A stretch of DNA of 64,000 nt from Teichococcus aerophilus (GCF_014490485.1 NZ_JACTVA010000001.1:1-64000), one strand, 5' to 3'. Counted from the stretch's first letter, positions 17,018 to 26,213 are shown. Numbers and translations: made by a program. The notes: generated by a model not told the origin, from the letters alone.

Positions 17018-18424
17018 TCAATCGACACGGACAATGGCGGGCATGTTCCAATCCCCGGACTGCACTGCTGTGCTGGGCCCGTACATGCGCAGCACGACGT
17101 TGAACCCGCCCGAGGCGGGGCTGGGTAGCCAGTTCGCCTCCAGCTCCGGGCCCGGTGACGTCTTCTGCAGATAGAGCGTGACCGAGCCATCCGCCGCCGC
17201 CTTCAGCCCGGACCGGTCCCCGAGCGAGTAACGGTCGATCGGGTTGGCGGCGAGGAAGCGGCTGGGGAGGGTGTAGACTGTGGCCGACCAGAAGACGGAG
17301 GCCGGCGGCAAGTTCCCCTTCTCGAAGCGCAGCGTGTAGCGGTGATCGGCCGTGAGCGGCGCGCCATCGGCGTCCCGGTCCGAGCCGACATAGACGGCTT
17401 CCTGCTTGGACAGCCCGTACAGGCCCATGGCCGCCGCCACGGCGCGTTTCATGTTATCGTTGTGCAGTTCCTCCCGCGTGCCGAATAGGCCGAGCGAGGA
17501 GGTGGTGGTGGAGATGGCCTGCCGCAGCGCCGCCGCCCCCTGCGCCGCGCCCTGGGCAATGGCGTTCCGCAAGGGCGCTGGCAGGCTGGTGGCATCGAAT
17601 GGCTTGCCACCGCCGATGCCGATGGTCCCGAAGCGTTGGAACAGCGCTGCCTCGCTGGGGTGGATGCGTGGATAGAAGCGCAGCAGCATGTTGAGATAAG
17701 CAACGAAATCGGTGCCCAGGGCCCGCTTCTCATCCCATGGCAGCCATTTCACTGGGGCCGGTGGTGGTGGCGCGGCCGTGTTGGCGAAGGCGCTGAGCGG
17801 ACGCAGGCGATAGCCGGCCTGGATCTCCTTCAGGGCCGGGATATCGTCCTGGCCATGCAGCGCGGTTCGGACCAGCGCGGCGACGAACTGCGTCTCCGTC
17901 CGGTAGACCCGCTTGATGCCGGGCGGCAACGTGCCGTTCCATCCTGGTCCGGCAAACAGGAAGTTTCCGGCTTCCGTGCCCGTGGTGCGGCTGCCCAGAA
18001 TGGCGAAGTTGTGGGTGAACAGATCGATGAACTGGCAGACATAGTAGCGGTCCTTCGCCACCTGCGGCACGCTGAGCACGACCGGCTCCGCCCGCAGGTC
18101 CAGCCAGGACCACGAGTATGGCGTGTCGTTGTTGGGGGTGACGACGTCGCGGTTCTCCGGTGTGAAGAACTGGGCGTAGTGGCGAAAGACGTTGAAGCCA
18201 CCGACATATTCCGGCGTATGCGAGTCAAGGGCCTGCCGATACATCGTGTTGTAGTTCATGATCATGGGGTAGGCGTAGATCCACGCCTCCCGGGCCGTCG
18301 CCGTAGCGCTCTGCGGTGTGGCGCCTTGGACAGTCCCTTGGGCGGTGCTGCCGCCTGGTCGCACCAGAAGCCCGGCCGGGCCGGCCAGTAGCAGGAAGCG
18401 GCGGGAGAAAGCTGTATGATGCAT
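17018..18424 (-). CDS. Secreted DUF1254/DUF1214 protein
   Basis: A 468-residue exported protein of the same two-domain family as the next gene. Signal MHHTAFSRRFLLLAGPAGLL, then AREAWIYAYPMIMNYNTMYR and PNNDTPYSWSWLDLRAEP (DUF1254), and at the C terminus ASVFWSATVYTLPSRFL and NWLPSPASGGFNVVLRMYGP (DUF1214). Start choice: ATG 18424 has AGGA 10 bases upstream; ATG 18433 is the alternative but has AGGA only 2 bases away. This is the first gene of the pair with 15499-17001. Members are often annotated only by domain; the conserved aromatic pockets suggest ligand or substrate binding, but no reaction is known to me. Confidence 0.88.
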   Translation of the reverse strand: MHHTAFSRRFLLLAGPAGLLVRPGGSTAQGTVQGATPQSATATAREAWIYAYPMIMNYNTMYRQALDSHTPEYVGGFNVFRHYAQFFTPENRDVVTPNNDTPYSWSWLDLRAEPVVLSVPQVAKDRYYVCQFIDLFTHNFAILGSRTTGTEAGNFLFAGPGWNGTLPPGIKRVYRTETQFVAALVRTALHGQDDIPALKEIQAGYRLRPLSAFANTAAPPPPAPVKWLPWDEKRALGTDFVAYLNMLLRFYPRIHPSEAALFQRFGTIGIGGGKPFDATSLPAPLRNAIAQGAAQGAAALRQAISTTTSSLGLFGTREELHNDNMKRAVAAAMGLYGLSKQEAVYVGSDRDADGAPLTADHRYTLRFEKGNLPPASVFWSATVYTLPSRFLAANPIDRYSLGDRSGLKAAADGSVTLYLQKTSPGPELEANWLPSPASGGFNVVLRMYGPSTAVQSGDWNMPAIVRVD

Positions 18425-18756
18425 GCGAACCATATCCTGCGTTTCGAAATCGCCGTCCTGAGGCCTGCCGCTGCGGCAGGTGGCGGAGTTGCGCCGACCC
18501 ATCGGTCCCGGTGCGTGGTGGAGGGGCGCGCCTTTCACGCCGCTGCGGGCGGCGGTGCGCCGCATCAGGCGCCGCGTGATGCGGATGGCAGGTGAATCAC
18601 GTAGATTGCCACTGGCGGGCCGCCCTCCGCTGCATTGCGTGCCGTCGTGGCTGCACTGCATGAAGGAAATCTAAGCTGGACGGGAGCCGGGTCGTATCAG
18701 GTGGAACCCTGAGGGCGGGGTGGAGAACGACGGAGGCAGCTTCACGGAAGCCGGGC
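18425..18756. other. Gene-free interval with leader hairpin
   Basis: This 332-base interval separates the DUF1254 start from the histidine kinase stop; both genes are on the minus strand. It should hold the promoter of the DUF1254 pair. CCTGCCG (18464-18470) and CGGCAGG (18474-18480) form a short hairpin around CTG in the leader region. I see no coding sequence that I can support. Confidence 0.4.
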
Positions 18757-21552
18757 TCAGGCTTGCGCCTTGACCGTGGCGATGACGATGGTGCCGCCGC
18801 CTTCTGCATCATTGATGCTCAGGCTGCCATTCAACTGGCGGATCCGCTCCGACATGCCGAAGATGCCCACGCCAAACTCCGTGATCGCGCGGCCATGGGC
18901 AGGGTGCATCGATACTTCCCGCCGCATCCCGCAGCCGTCATCCCGCACCATCAGCAGCAGCGTCTGCTCGTCCTCAGGCTGCAGGGAAACCCAGACTGTC
19001 GCGCAGCCGGCGTGCCGGATGGCGTTGGACAGCGCCTCCTGCACCACGCGGAACAGGGCGATCTCGACATCCCGTGGCGGCCGTTGCTCCATGATCGCGT
19101 CAGTGATGTGGACGTGGATGGCGATGCCGGTCTGCTTCATCAGCCCTCCCGCATACCAGTCCAGGGCCGCCCGGAAGCCGACATCGTCAAGCAGCGGTGG
19201 GTGCAGCAGGTAGGACACCGTCCTCACCTCCCGCTGGCTTTGCTGGACCAGGTCGCCCAGGCGCCGGAGCTCTTCCTCCGCAGGCTGGGGCATGTCGCCC
19301 AGCAGGCTTTGTAGTCTGGCCGCCGACATGGACGCGCCGGCCAGCAGCTGGGCCGTACTGTCGTGAAGGTCGCGGGCAATCCGGCGCCGCTCGTGGTCCT
19401 GGGCGTGCAGCAGCTGGGCGCTGATCTTGCGCAGGCCCTGCTTTGCCTCCCGCGCCTCGGTAATATCCTGTAGGCTGCCGAGTAATTGCGTGACATTGCC
19501 GGCCTTGTCGCGGGCAAAGACGGTTTCACTTGCCTGAAGCCAGCGCCAGCGACCGTCGTGGTGTTTCAGGCGGAATACCCGCTTCGCCTCAGCACCGTCG
19601 GACAAGCTCAACGCCATGGCCGCGGTGCGGTCGAACTGCTCGATATCGGCGGGATGAACGAGCAGGCGCAGGCCTTGGCTGCCGATCTTTGAAAGCGTTT
19701 CGGCATCATACCCCGTGACGGCGAAGACGCGCCGGTTGAGGTAGATCAGGTTCTGCTCGACGATATCGCGGATATAGAGGACGCTGGAGGTCGTGTCGGC
19801 GATCCTGGCGAAAAGATCGAAGGCCTGGTCCCGCCCTTCCTCGGTCTTTCTGCGATCCGTCAGGTCCACCAGGACGCCGGTGAGGCATGGATGGCCGTCC
19901 TGATGCACGATGCCGCCGCTGCCGACATAGAAGCGCAACGCACTCGTGCCGTCGCAGATACGAATTTCGAAATGCGCCGCCCTGCCGCTTCGCAGCGCGC
20001 TGTTCAGCTCAAGCAGCATGGCATCCCGGTCCGCCGGGTGAACGGACCGCATGCCCGGCAACGGGATGGTCCCCTGCGGTTCCCCGTCTGGCTGGTCGAG
20101 CCATTCGAGGTCACCCATGCCGGATGTCCATCGCCAGGGCACGATACCGGCAACGGAGCGTGCCTGCCGGAGCTGACCGCGGCTTTCCGCCAGGGCGGCG
20201 TCACTGCGTGTCTGCTGCGTGACGTCGCGTACGATGCCAAAGACCCTGCGAACCGGCGAGGGCGTGCCGTGAGGAGCACCCGAGGCTGTCAGCCGTACTT
20301 CGCACTGCCGCAGGTGGCCTGCGGCACCGAAGGACTGGATGAACGTGGCGCTGCCACCTTCCCAGCCACAGCGGCGGATGCCGGCCCGCAAGGCGGCAGC
20401 TTCCTGGGCGGCAAGCGCCATCCAGTCGGCCGTCTCGGGGGGCTCTGGCCGGCCTGCGATGCGCCAGAAGGCCGGGTTCGCCGCCACAAGGGCCACGTTG
20501 CCATCCCGATTGGCGTGGGCGATCAGCAGGCCGTCCTCCGCGTGATCCCAGAAGCCGGCCAGGCGCGCCTCGGCGTCGCTGCGGCGGAAGGATGCGAACC
20601 GCAGGGCGCTCTCCAACTTCCGGACCGGACGGGCAATGTCGGCCCGCAGGTGCCTGATGGTGCTGTCCATGACCTTGGCGAGGGCGAGCATGAACGCGAT
20701 GATGCCGACCACATAGCCGGCGGAGATCAGGATTGGGTCCGACTCGACGAAACGGACGACAGCGGTCCCCTCCGTCAGCGCGGAGCGGTGAAACGCCATG
20801 CGCCGCGTGGTCGTCCAACCAGGCTTGACCAGGATGGTTCCTTCCTGCTCGGGACCGGCGTGGATGATATCCAGGCTGCCGGTGGGCTGTGCGGCGATGA
20901 TGCGGCCGCCACGGTCGGCAAAACCCAACGTCCATGGGGTGTCCTCGCCGAGCGATTTCAGGATGTCGGTGAGGTGCCCGACCTGGATGACCTCCACCAG
21001 GCCGTAGTGGCGTCCGTTGGCGGCCGTCACCCGGACCTGGGCACCGAGTTCCGGGCCGCTGCCGGGTGGGAACCAAAGCATCCGGCCACCGCCTCCAGCC
21101 GACCCTGTGGCCAGAAAATCCGGTGCGGATGCCATCATGCCCGTTCGATTGCGGGACAGATGCGCCGGAGACATCCCGAACGGGTGAAGGGTATCGACGA
21201 CAATCTGCCCCGTGTCGTCGTAGAGCAGGAACCAGTTGCCGGGTGGGCGTGCCGTCGCCTGCAACTGAGTGTGCAGCGCCGCGAAATCTTCCTCTCGCAG
21301 GCAGGGAAGCGCTGCTAGGGTCGTCAATCGGGCTATGGCCACCGCCGCTTCACGATCGGTCACCATGCTCATCGCGCGGGCCAGTTCCACCGCGTCGCGC
21401 CGATGCTCGGACGTCCTGGTGAGGACCCTGTTGATAGCTTCGGCGGACAGGGCGACGCCGACAACCAGCAGCGCAGCGGCCATGTACAGGCGCAGCCTGA
21501 CCGCGAAAGGGGGCGCAAATCCGGTTCTGCCCACTCGCATCCCGATCGGCAT
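18757..21552 (-). CDS. Membrane PAS sensor histidine kinase, HisKA_3 type
   Basis: A 931-residue NarX/LuxR-system type kinase. It has TM1 near residues 23-40, a periplasmic sensing region to about 272 (a Cache-like fold is likely), TM2 near 274-293, then three PAS-like regions (about 330-445, 465-565 and 580-700, the last with a clear PAC end, LLGSLQDITEA). The HisKA_3 box is RRIARDLHDST with phospho-acceptor His about 730. HATPase motifs are the N-box EALSNAIRHAGC, DDGCGM and FGVGIFGMSERI. GGAGG lies 6 bases upstream of the start. It is divergent from the LuxR-type regulator at 21961, almost certainly its partner. The stimulus is unknown. Confidence 0.93.
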   Translation of the reverse strand: MPIGMRVGRTGFAPPFAVRLRLYMAAALLVVGVALSAEAINRVLTRTSEHRRDAVELARAMSMVTDREAAVAIARLTTLAALPCLREEDFAALHTQLQATARPPGNWFLLYDDTGQIVVDTLHPFGMSPAHLSRNRTGMMASAPDFLATGSAGGGGRMLWFPPGSGPELGAQVRVTAANGRHYGLVEVIQVGHLTDILKSLGEDTPWTLGFADRGGRIIAAQPTGSLDIIHAGPEQEGTILVKPGWTTTRRMAFHRSALTEGTAVVRFVESDPILISAGYVVGIIAFMLALAKVMDSTIRHLRADIARPVRKLESALRFASFRRSDAEARLAGFWDHAEDGLLIAHANRDGNVALVAANPAFWRIAGRPEPPETADWMALAAQEAAALRAGIRRCGWEGGSATFIQSFGAAGHLRQCEVRLTASGAPHGTPSPVRRVFGIVRDVTQQTRSDAALAESRGQLRQARSVAGIVPWRWTSGMGDLEWLDQPDGEPQGTIPLPGMRSVHPADRDAMLLELNSALRSGRAAHFEIRICDGTSALRFYVGSGGIVHQDGHPCLTGVLVDLTDRRKTEEGRDQAFDLFARIADTTSSVLYIRDIVEQNLIYLNRRVFAVTGYDAETLSKIGSQGLRLLVHPADIEQFDRTAAMALSLSDGAEAKRVFRLKHHDGRWRWLQASETVFARDKAGNVTQLLGSLQDITEAREAKQGLRKISAQLLHAQDHERRRIARDLHDSTAQLLAGASMSAARLQSLLGDMPQPAEEELRRLGDLVQQSQREVRTVSYLLHPPLLDDVGFRAALDWYAGGLMKQTGIAIHVHITDAIMEQRPPRDVEIALFRVVQEALSNAIRHAGCATVWVSLQPEDEQTLLLMVRDDGCGMRREVSMHPAHGRAITEFGVGIFGMSERIRQLNGSLSINDAEGGGTIVIATVKAQA

Positions 21553-21960
21553 CTGCGACCTCCAGATTGACCTACCTATACTGCCGGTTGTGTTCTACAG
21601 GACATCTCTACCAGGAGTACTAGGTAGCTCATTCCATCCAGCGGAACCATCGGAATCCGTAACGTTTTGAGATGAGTGCCTTCCGACGGGGATATCGCAT
21701 TGTGGCTGCCGCCCTACCGTGCCTTCGCGGCTGCCGTTCGGGTGCTTCTCGCCGCAGCTCAGGCCTTCACGCATTGCCGGCATCCGGGCATCCTGGGCCT
21801 GAGGCGGTTCTTCAGCGGAGGGATTCGCGGCGCAGAGCGATACGCGGCCTACAGTCCTTATATCCGCGGCGCAGGGGTTCGCCCCGATCACGGTTCCCCG
21901 CCGCGACTATTAGACTCCGCGTTGTGACCCGCTCAACCAAGCCGAACGAAGCAAGGTGAT
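21553..21960. other. Divergent interval between kinase and regulator
   Basis: These 408 bases separate the divergent kinase (start 21552) and response regulator (start 21961). I find no supported gene. It should contain two promoters; one clear symmetric element at 21608-21627 is listed separately. The rest has ordinary GC content and no hairpin that stood out. Confidence 0.5.
21608..21627. promoter_or_regulatory. Inverted repeat, possible LuxR-type regulator site
   Basis: CTACC (21608-21612) and GGTAG (21623-21627) flank AGGAGTACTA, whose AGTACT is itself self-complementary. Tail-to-tail TACC/GGTA half-sites are a layout used by NarL/LuxR-type response regulators. It lies 56 bases upstream of the kinase start and about 334 bases from the regulator start, which suits control of the kinase gene. 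This is pattern evidence only. Confidence 0.35.
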
Positions 21961-22629
21961 ATGCCGAAGGAACCTGCCCCGCTTCGTATTCTCCTCGCAG
22001 ACGATCATGATGTTGTCCGCCACGGGCTGCGTTCGCTGCTGGAGAGCCATGAGGGCTGGCAGGTCTGCGCCGAGGCCCTGAACGGGCGGGATGCGGTGGA
22101 TCTCGCAGGGCAGCTTCTGCCGGATATCGCGATTCTCGATGTCTCCATGCCCAGCCTGAACGGGCTCGACGCGACCAGGATCATCCGGAAGGCCTCGCCG
22201 AAGACCGAGGTCCTGATCTTTACCATGCATGAGAGCGAGCAGCTGATCCGCGAGGTCCTGGCCGCAGGTGCGAAGGGCTACCTGCTGAAGTCGGATGCCG
22301 CGCGGTCCGTTGTTGCGGCGGTGGAGGCGCTGGCCGCACACCGGCCCTACTTCAACTGGAAGGTCAGCGAGACCATCCTCGACGGTTTCCTCAGGGCTTC
22401 ATCCACGACGCCGGTGGAGGGTGTTGCCGGCGAGCCGCTGACGCCGCGGGAGCGGGAGATCGTGCAACTGCTGGCCGAGGGCCTCAGCAACAAGGCCGTC
22501 GCCACGCGGCTCGACATCAGCATCAAGACGGTGGAGACGCACCGCTCCACCGTGATGCGAAAGCTCGATGCGCATTCGGTTGTCGACCTGGTGCGCTACG
22601 CCTTGCGGAACAACCTGACATCCATCTGA
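21961..22629 (+). CDS. LuxR/NarL-family response regulator
   Basis: A 222-residue two-domain regulator. The receiver domain has the acidic pair in LLADDHD (residues 14-15), the phospho-acceptor Asp60 in AILDVSMP, the conserved Thr near 88 and Lys110 in GYLLKSDA. The LuxR-type helix-turn-helix (LTPREREIVQLLAEGLSNKA and ISIKTVETHRSTVMRKL) occupies about residues 158-215. Phosphorylation by the divergent HisKA_3 kinase at 18757 should switch DNA binding. The start is directly after AAGGTGAT; no other start is as well placed. Targets may include the kinase gene and the OmpA-like gene just downstream, which is inference. Confidence 0.93.
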   Translation: MPKEPAPLRILLADDHDVVRHGLRSLLESHEGWQVCAEALNGRDAVDLAGQLLPDIAILDVSMPSLNGLDATRIIRKASPKTEVLIFTMHESEQLIREVLAAGAKGYLLKSDAARSVVAAVEALAAHRPYFNWKVSETILDGFLRASSTTPVEGVAGEPLTPREREIVQLLAEGLSNKAVATRLDISIKTVETHRSTVMRKLDAHSVVDLVRYALRNNLTSI

Positions 22630-22820
22630 CAGGGCCAGCGATGGCGTGGGTGGGCTGGCCGGGAACACGGCCGCCTCAGGTGTTCACCGGCAATAATCTG
22701 CCTCGTCTCAGGTCTTTGCCTGATCGTTCCTGTCTCGCTGGCGACATAAGCATAATGCCGCGCGTGCCAGCGATGCCTGGCAATGCCGCATCTGCGAGAT
22801 GATTCATGCAGGAGGCAGAA

Positions 22821-23972
22821 GTGTCGCACAAACTGAACGGCGTGGTGGTGAGCACGCTGCTCGCCAGCCTTTCCCTGTATCCAGGCGGCGAGGCCGCCGC
22901 CCAGCCAGTTTCCGGCATCTATATCGGGGCCGGGGCAGGGTCGAACTGGTTGCAGGATAGCGATGTCAACGTCCGCGGCACAGCAGGCAGCGTGCTGCGC
23001 GGTGCGATCCCCGGCGCGGACTCCGACGGCAAGTTGGAGAGCGAGACCGGGTGGGTGGGCGTCCTGAGCGTCGGCTGGGGCTTCGGCAATGGCCTGCGGG
23101 CGGAGCTGGAAGGCAATTTCCGCGAGAACTCGACGGACTCCCTGTCCGGCTTCGGGGCCCAGCGCTTCAACAACATCGGTGGCAAGACGCGCAACTGGGG
23201 CGCCATGGCCAATGTGTACTATGACTTCGACCTGGAGGCGCTGTTCGGCGGGCCACGCTGGGTACAGCCCTATCTCGGCGCCGGCATCGGCTGGGCGCGG
23301 ACGCAGCTGGATGGCGTGGATGGCGTCACCAGCAACGGCACCCGCCTGCTGATCGATGGTGAGGACGACGTCTTCGCCTATCAAGGCATCGCCGGCCTGG
23401 GTTTCCCGATCCAGTCGGTGCCGGGCCTGGTGATCACGACGGAGTACCGCTTCTTCGGCACCACGAAGCCGGAGATCGGCACCCGCGTCACCACCTCTGC
23501 CGGCGCCGTCGGCCGTGGTAATGTGGAGATGAGCAACGACAACCACTCGTTGATGGTCGGCCTGCGCTATGCCTTCAACACGGCCCCACCGCCGGCGCCG
23601 GTCGTGCCCATGGCACCGGCGCCTGCCGCCGCCCCGGCACCATCGCGGACCTATCTGGTGTTCTTCGACTGGGACCGCGCCGACCTGACCGACCGTGCAC
23701 GCCAGATCATCGCCGAGGCAGCGCAGAACTCGGCCCGGGTGCAGACCACGCGGATCGAAGTGGCCGGCCATGCGGACCGCTCCGGCTCGCCGCAGTATAA
23801 CCAGCGCCTGTCGCAGCGCCGCGCGGATGCGGTGGCCGCGGAGCTGACGCGCCAAGGTGTGGCCCGTTCCTCCATCATCGTTCAGGCTTTCGGCGAGAGC
23901 CGGCCCCTGGTGCCCACGGCCGATGGCGTGCGTGAACCGCAGAACCGCCGTGTCGAGATCGTTCTGCGCTAG
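22821..23972 (+). CDS. OmpA-family outer membrane protein
   Basis: A 383-residue porin-like protein. I start at GTG 22821 because AGGAGG lies 5 bases upstream; the ATG at 22806 overlaps it. A signal peptide (MSHKLNGVVVSTLLASLSLY, cleavage near EAAAQ) leads into a beta-barrel of alternating strands up to about residue 250 (GIYIGAGAGSNW ... HSLMVGLRYAFNT). A Pro/Ala linker (APPPAPVVPMAPAPAAAPAP) precedes the C-terminal OmpA peptidoglycan-binding domain with EVAGHADRSGSPQYNQRLSQ and NRRVEIVLR. It anchors the outer membrane to the cell wall and may form a small pore. It is followed by a hairpin cluster. Confidence 0.93.
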   Translation: MSHKLNGVVVSTLLASLSLYPGGEAAAQPVSGIYIGAGAGSNWLQDSDVNVRGTAGSVLRGAIPGADSDGKLESETGWVGVLSVGWGFGNGLRAELEGNFRENSTDSLSGFGAQRFNNIGGKTRNWGAMANVYYDFDLEALFGGPRWVQPYLGAGIGWARTQLDGVDGVTSNGTRLLIDGEDDVFAYQGIAGLGFPIQSVPGLVITTEYRFFGTTKPEIGTRVTTSAGAVGRGNVEMSNDNHSLMVGLRYAFNTAPPPAPVVPMAPAPAAAPAPSRTYLVFFDWDRADLTDRARQIIAEAAQNSARVQTTRIEVAGHADRSGSPQYNQRLSQRRADAVAAELTRQGVARSSIIVQAFGESRPLVPTADGVREPQNRRVEIVLR

Positions 23973-24008
23973 AGCAGGATGCGTTCGCATCTGTCACGCA
24001 TCATGCTC
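23972..24008. repeat. Hairpin with GAGCATGATGCG-type arms
   Basis: GAGCAGGATGCG (23972-23983) and CGCATCATGCTC (23997-24008) pair over 12 bases with one mismatch. The first arm begins in the stop codon of the OmpA-like gene. Similar AGAGCATGATGCG-type palindromes are common dispersed elements in alphaproteobacteria, as I recall; a partial relative is at 7707-7734. Confidence 0.5.
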
Positions 24009-24024
24009 CAGGCCTTTGATGGGC

Positions 24025-24067
24025 GCGTGACCGGGGCTTCCGGTGATTCCGCCGGAAGCCGTCACGC
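24025..24067. terminator. Strong two-part hairpin
   Basis: Outer arms GCGTGAC (24025-24031) and GTCACGC (24061-24067) enclose inner arms GGCTTCCGG (24035-24043) and CCGGAAGCC (24052-24060). It is a stable candidate terminator or mRNA-stabilising structure between the convergent OmpA-like gene and the 24188 gene. No T-tract follows on the plus strand. Confidence 0.5.
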
Positions 24068-24093
24068 TCTCAGGCGATACCGGGCCTGAAGTG

Positions 24094-24130
24094 GAGCATG
24101 CCCGCCGCAGGGTCGGCCGCGGACATGCTC
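24094..24130. repeat. Hairpin with GAGCATG arms
   Basis: GAGCATG (24094-24100) and CATGCTC (24124-24130) pair over 7 bases around a GC-rich loop containing CCCGCCGC and GGCCGCGG. The arms repeat the outer motif of the hairpin at 23972-24008. Confidence 0.4.
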
Positions 24131-24148
24131 TGAAAGCGAAGTGAAGCA

Positions 24149-24182
24149 ACATGCCGCGCCGGGGGAACCAGGCGCGGCATGT
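24149..24182. terminator. 12-bp hairpin, terminator candidate
   Basis: ACATGCCGCGCC (24149-24160) and GGCGCGGCATGT (24171-24182) are perfect complements around a 10-base loop. It lies 6 bases beyond the stop of the minus-strand 24188 gene, where a terminator would be expected. Confidence 0.6.
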
Positions 24183-24187
24183 GTCCA

Positions 24188-24778
24188 TCAGGCTGGCGGG
24201 CGCCTGCCCTGGTCAGCCGGAATCACCCGGAGGGACACGGCCTCCGTGAAGGTGACATCGACCTCGTCACCCACGCGCAGCGATGGCAACAGGGCCTGCA
24301 TGGCCGGATCCCGCAATGTCATTCGGCGCGGGACGCGGTCTTCGCCGATGAAGGCGACCGTATTGCTGGGCGCGTCCACGCCCTCGATCCTCACCCGCAT
24401 CCGCTGGTGGTCGACGAACAGCCCGCCCGGCCGTTCGCCCGCCGCTGTCCGCGCCGCGGTGGCGGTGGATTGCGGCAACGGCTCGCCGGGCCGGGCGATG
24501 CGCGCGGCCACGGTGTTGACGACGTTGATGCTCACCCGGTCCCCGGGCCGCATCTGCGGCAGGTTCCGGACCTCGCGCGGGACATGCACGGTCAGCAGGT
24601 TGCCGGTCTCGCCCCGCAGCAGGACGGCGCGGTCCCGCATGTCGATCGTCTCGACGATCGCGGTGGCTCCGCCGGCATCCAGGATGGCGGCGGATTGCGC
24701 CAGGGCCGGGCCGGTGGCCAACGCCGCCACGATGCCAAGCAGGCCGGGCAGGGTAGACCGAGAGGGTTGGGCTGGCAT
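24188..24778 (-). CDS. Hypothetical periplasmic protein
   Basis: A 196-residue exported protein. The signal peptide (STLPGLLGIVAALATGPALA, cleavage after LAQ) is followed by a beta-rich body: AILDAGGATAIVETIDMRDR, LLRGETGNLLTVHVP, then RPGDRVSINVVNTVA and VGDEVDVTFTEAVSLRVIP. The repeated GD-V-V strands look like two small OB-like or barrel domains, but I cannot name a family. It sits 48 bases downstream of the SphA-like gene in the same direction, so both may be co-transcribed. A strong hairpin follows. Function is unknown; an envelope role is suggested only by the signal peptide and neighbours. Confidence 0.75.
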   Translation of the reverse strand: MPAQPSRSTLPGLLGIVAALATGPALAQSAAILDAGGATAIVETIDMRDRAVLLRGETGNLLTVHVPREVRNLPQMRPGDRVSINVVNTVAARIARPGEPLPQSTATAARTAAGERPGGLFVDHQRMRVRIEGVDAPSNTVAFIGEDRVPRRMTLRDPAMQALLPSLRVGDEVDVTFTEAVSLRVIPADQGRRPPA

Positions 24779-24826
24779 GGGACGTCTCCTTCAACGGGGT
24801 TGGGTTGGGAGCGGAGATCCGGCGCC

Positions 24827-25780
24827 TCAGAACTTCGCGGATACCGCGAAGAACACACCGTCGCCGGAAGGCCGGTTCTGCGCGCCGAATTCGGTCACCC
24901 AGCGCAGGGATGCGTTGAGCTCGGTCTCGCCGATCTTGAAGGCGTACCGCGCCAGCGGACCGGCCGAGAAGGCGCGGCCCCGGAAGCCGCCGAGCTGCTG
25001 CGCCAGCCGGCCTTCATCGTCCTGCACCTGCTGCAGCGCCGATGCGGCGACGCCGAGGCCGAGACCCCCGCCGACATCCAGGCTCACCGACGTGTCCAGG
25101 TGGAGGATGGCGCCGCTGGTGTAGTCGGTCTTCGCATTCCGCGTGTTGATGTCGAGGCCGAGATTGAACGAGATGTCGAGGCCTGATGGCGGATGCAGGT
25201 AGGTGTAGGCAACGGTCGGCGTGAAGGTCCAGTAGTTCATGCTGACATTGGCCAGGGACGACGCATCGTACAGGCCTGTCGGCGCGAAGATGTCCAGCCT
25301 GGTCTGGAAGAAATGCGTGCCGCTTCGGTAGCCCAGGATGGCCGGGGACAGGATGATGTCGCCAGGATTGAAGTCGTTATCCGTGCGGGAGCGGCCGCCG
25401 GCATAGGCCCGTGCGCGCATGTACTGGACCGGTAGCGTCACGCCCATGGCGAAGGTGAAGTTCCCCATGTCGAGCTGCGGCACATACACGACGCCATAGG
25501 CCAAGCTGGCGAAGTCCACCTCCAGCCCCGCACGGATGGCGCCGGCGACCGGCAGGTTCAGCGAGTTGCTGGCGGATGCGCCGTAATAGAAAGCCGAGGT
25601 GCTCCAGTACACGCCCGGCTCCGGTGGCACGATGCCGGCCTTGGGGCCCGTATAGGCGCCGCTGATATAATGGCCGCCACCCCCTTCCGACGCCCCGGCG
25701 GCGGCCGGCGCCAGCGCGATACCGGCTGCGAGCAGAAAATAGGGGAGACGGGCATCCTGCCCATGGATGATTCGACGCAT
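24827..25780 (-). CDS. SphA-like outer membrane protein (phenol meta-pathway family)
   Basis: A 317-residue protein resembling the 'protein involved in meta-pathway of phenol degradation' family (SphA/PF13557). After a signal (YFLLAAGIALAPAAAGASEG) come GGGHYISGAYTGPKAGIVPP and alternating beta-strands such as MNYWTFTPTVAYTYLHP and GLDISFNLGLDINTRNA, ending in a C-terminal strand VFFAVSAKF with terminal Phe, as in outer membrane barrels. The family may be a channel for hydrophobic or aromatic substrates; that role is not proven. It likely forms one transcript with 24188. Start 25780 is the only good one seen. Confidence 0.8.
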   Translation of the reverse strand: MRRIIHGQDARLPYFLLAAGIALAPAAAGASEGGGGHYISGAYTGPKAGIVPPEPGVYWSTSAFYYGASASNSLNLPVAGAIRAGLEVDFASLAYGVVYVPQLDMGNFTFAMGVTLPVQYMRARAYAGGRSRTDNDFNPGDIILSPAILGYRSGTHFFQTRLDIFAPTGLYDASSLANVSMNYWTFTPTVAYTYLHPPSGLDISFNLGLDINTRNAKTDYTSGAILHLDTSVSLDVGGGLGLGVAASALQQVQDDEGRLAQQLGGFRGRAFSAGPLARYAFKIGETELNASLRWVTEFGAQNRPSGDGVFFAVSAKF

Positions 25781-26213
25781 CGTCCGCCTCTCCCATTGCC
25801 TGGGCCACCTGGGCCGTGGCGTCGAGATTGAGGAAGAATCACCGGAACCGGCATCAGTGCTTCACCCGAACCGCATGCTGATTTTCGCTGTATGAAGACA
25901 GCCGCGCGGACACGCATGCAGCGCGTGATGCATAGCGGCGGCAATACGCGACTGCCTCATGCGGTAAAGTTCCATCCGGGGTGCAGCCCTTCGTATCCCG
26001 CGGCTTCTCCGCATCATTGCCATCAACGGATGATGCGGGAATGGACGGTGCCGCTGAACGTGCAGGCGGCGCGGATCGTCAGGATTGGCCCGGTGCCGGC
26101 CAGTATGCTTTTCGGACCCCTAGTTCCCCTGCGACGGCCGAAGACAGGCGCGGACTGGGGGTTTCGCTTCGGCATAGTTCCCTGTCCCGACCTGGAAGGC
26201 CTGTAGCCCGTGC
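25781..26213. other. Gene-free interval with hairpin at 26009-26038
   Basis: These 433 bases lie upstream of the minus-strand SphA-like gene and beyond the stop of the minus-strand 26214 gene. It probably contains the SphA-like promoter. CCGCATCAT (26009-26017) and ATGATGCGG (26030-26038) form a 9-bp hairpin, again with the GCATCAT core seen at 23997-24008. Open frames across the interval show no recognisable protein features. Confidence 0.45.
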
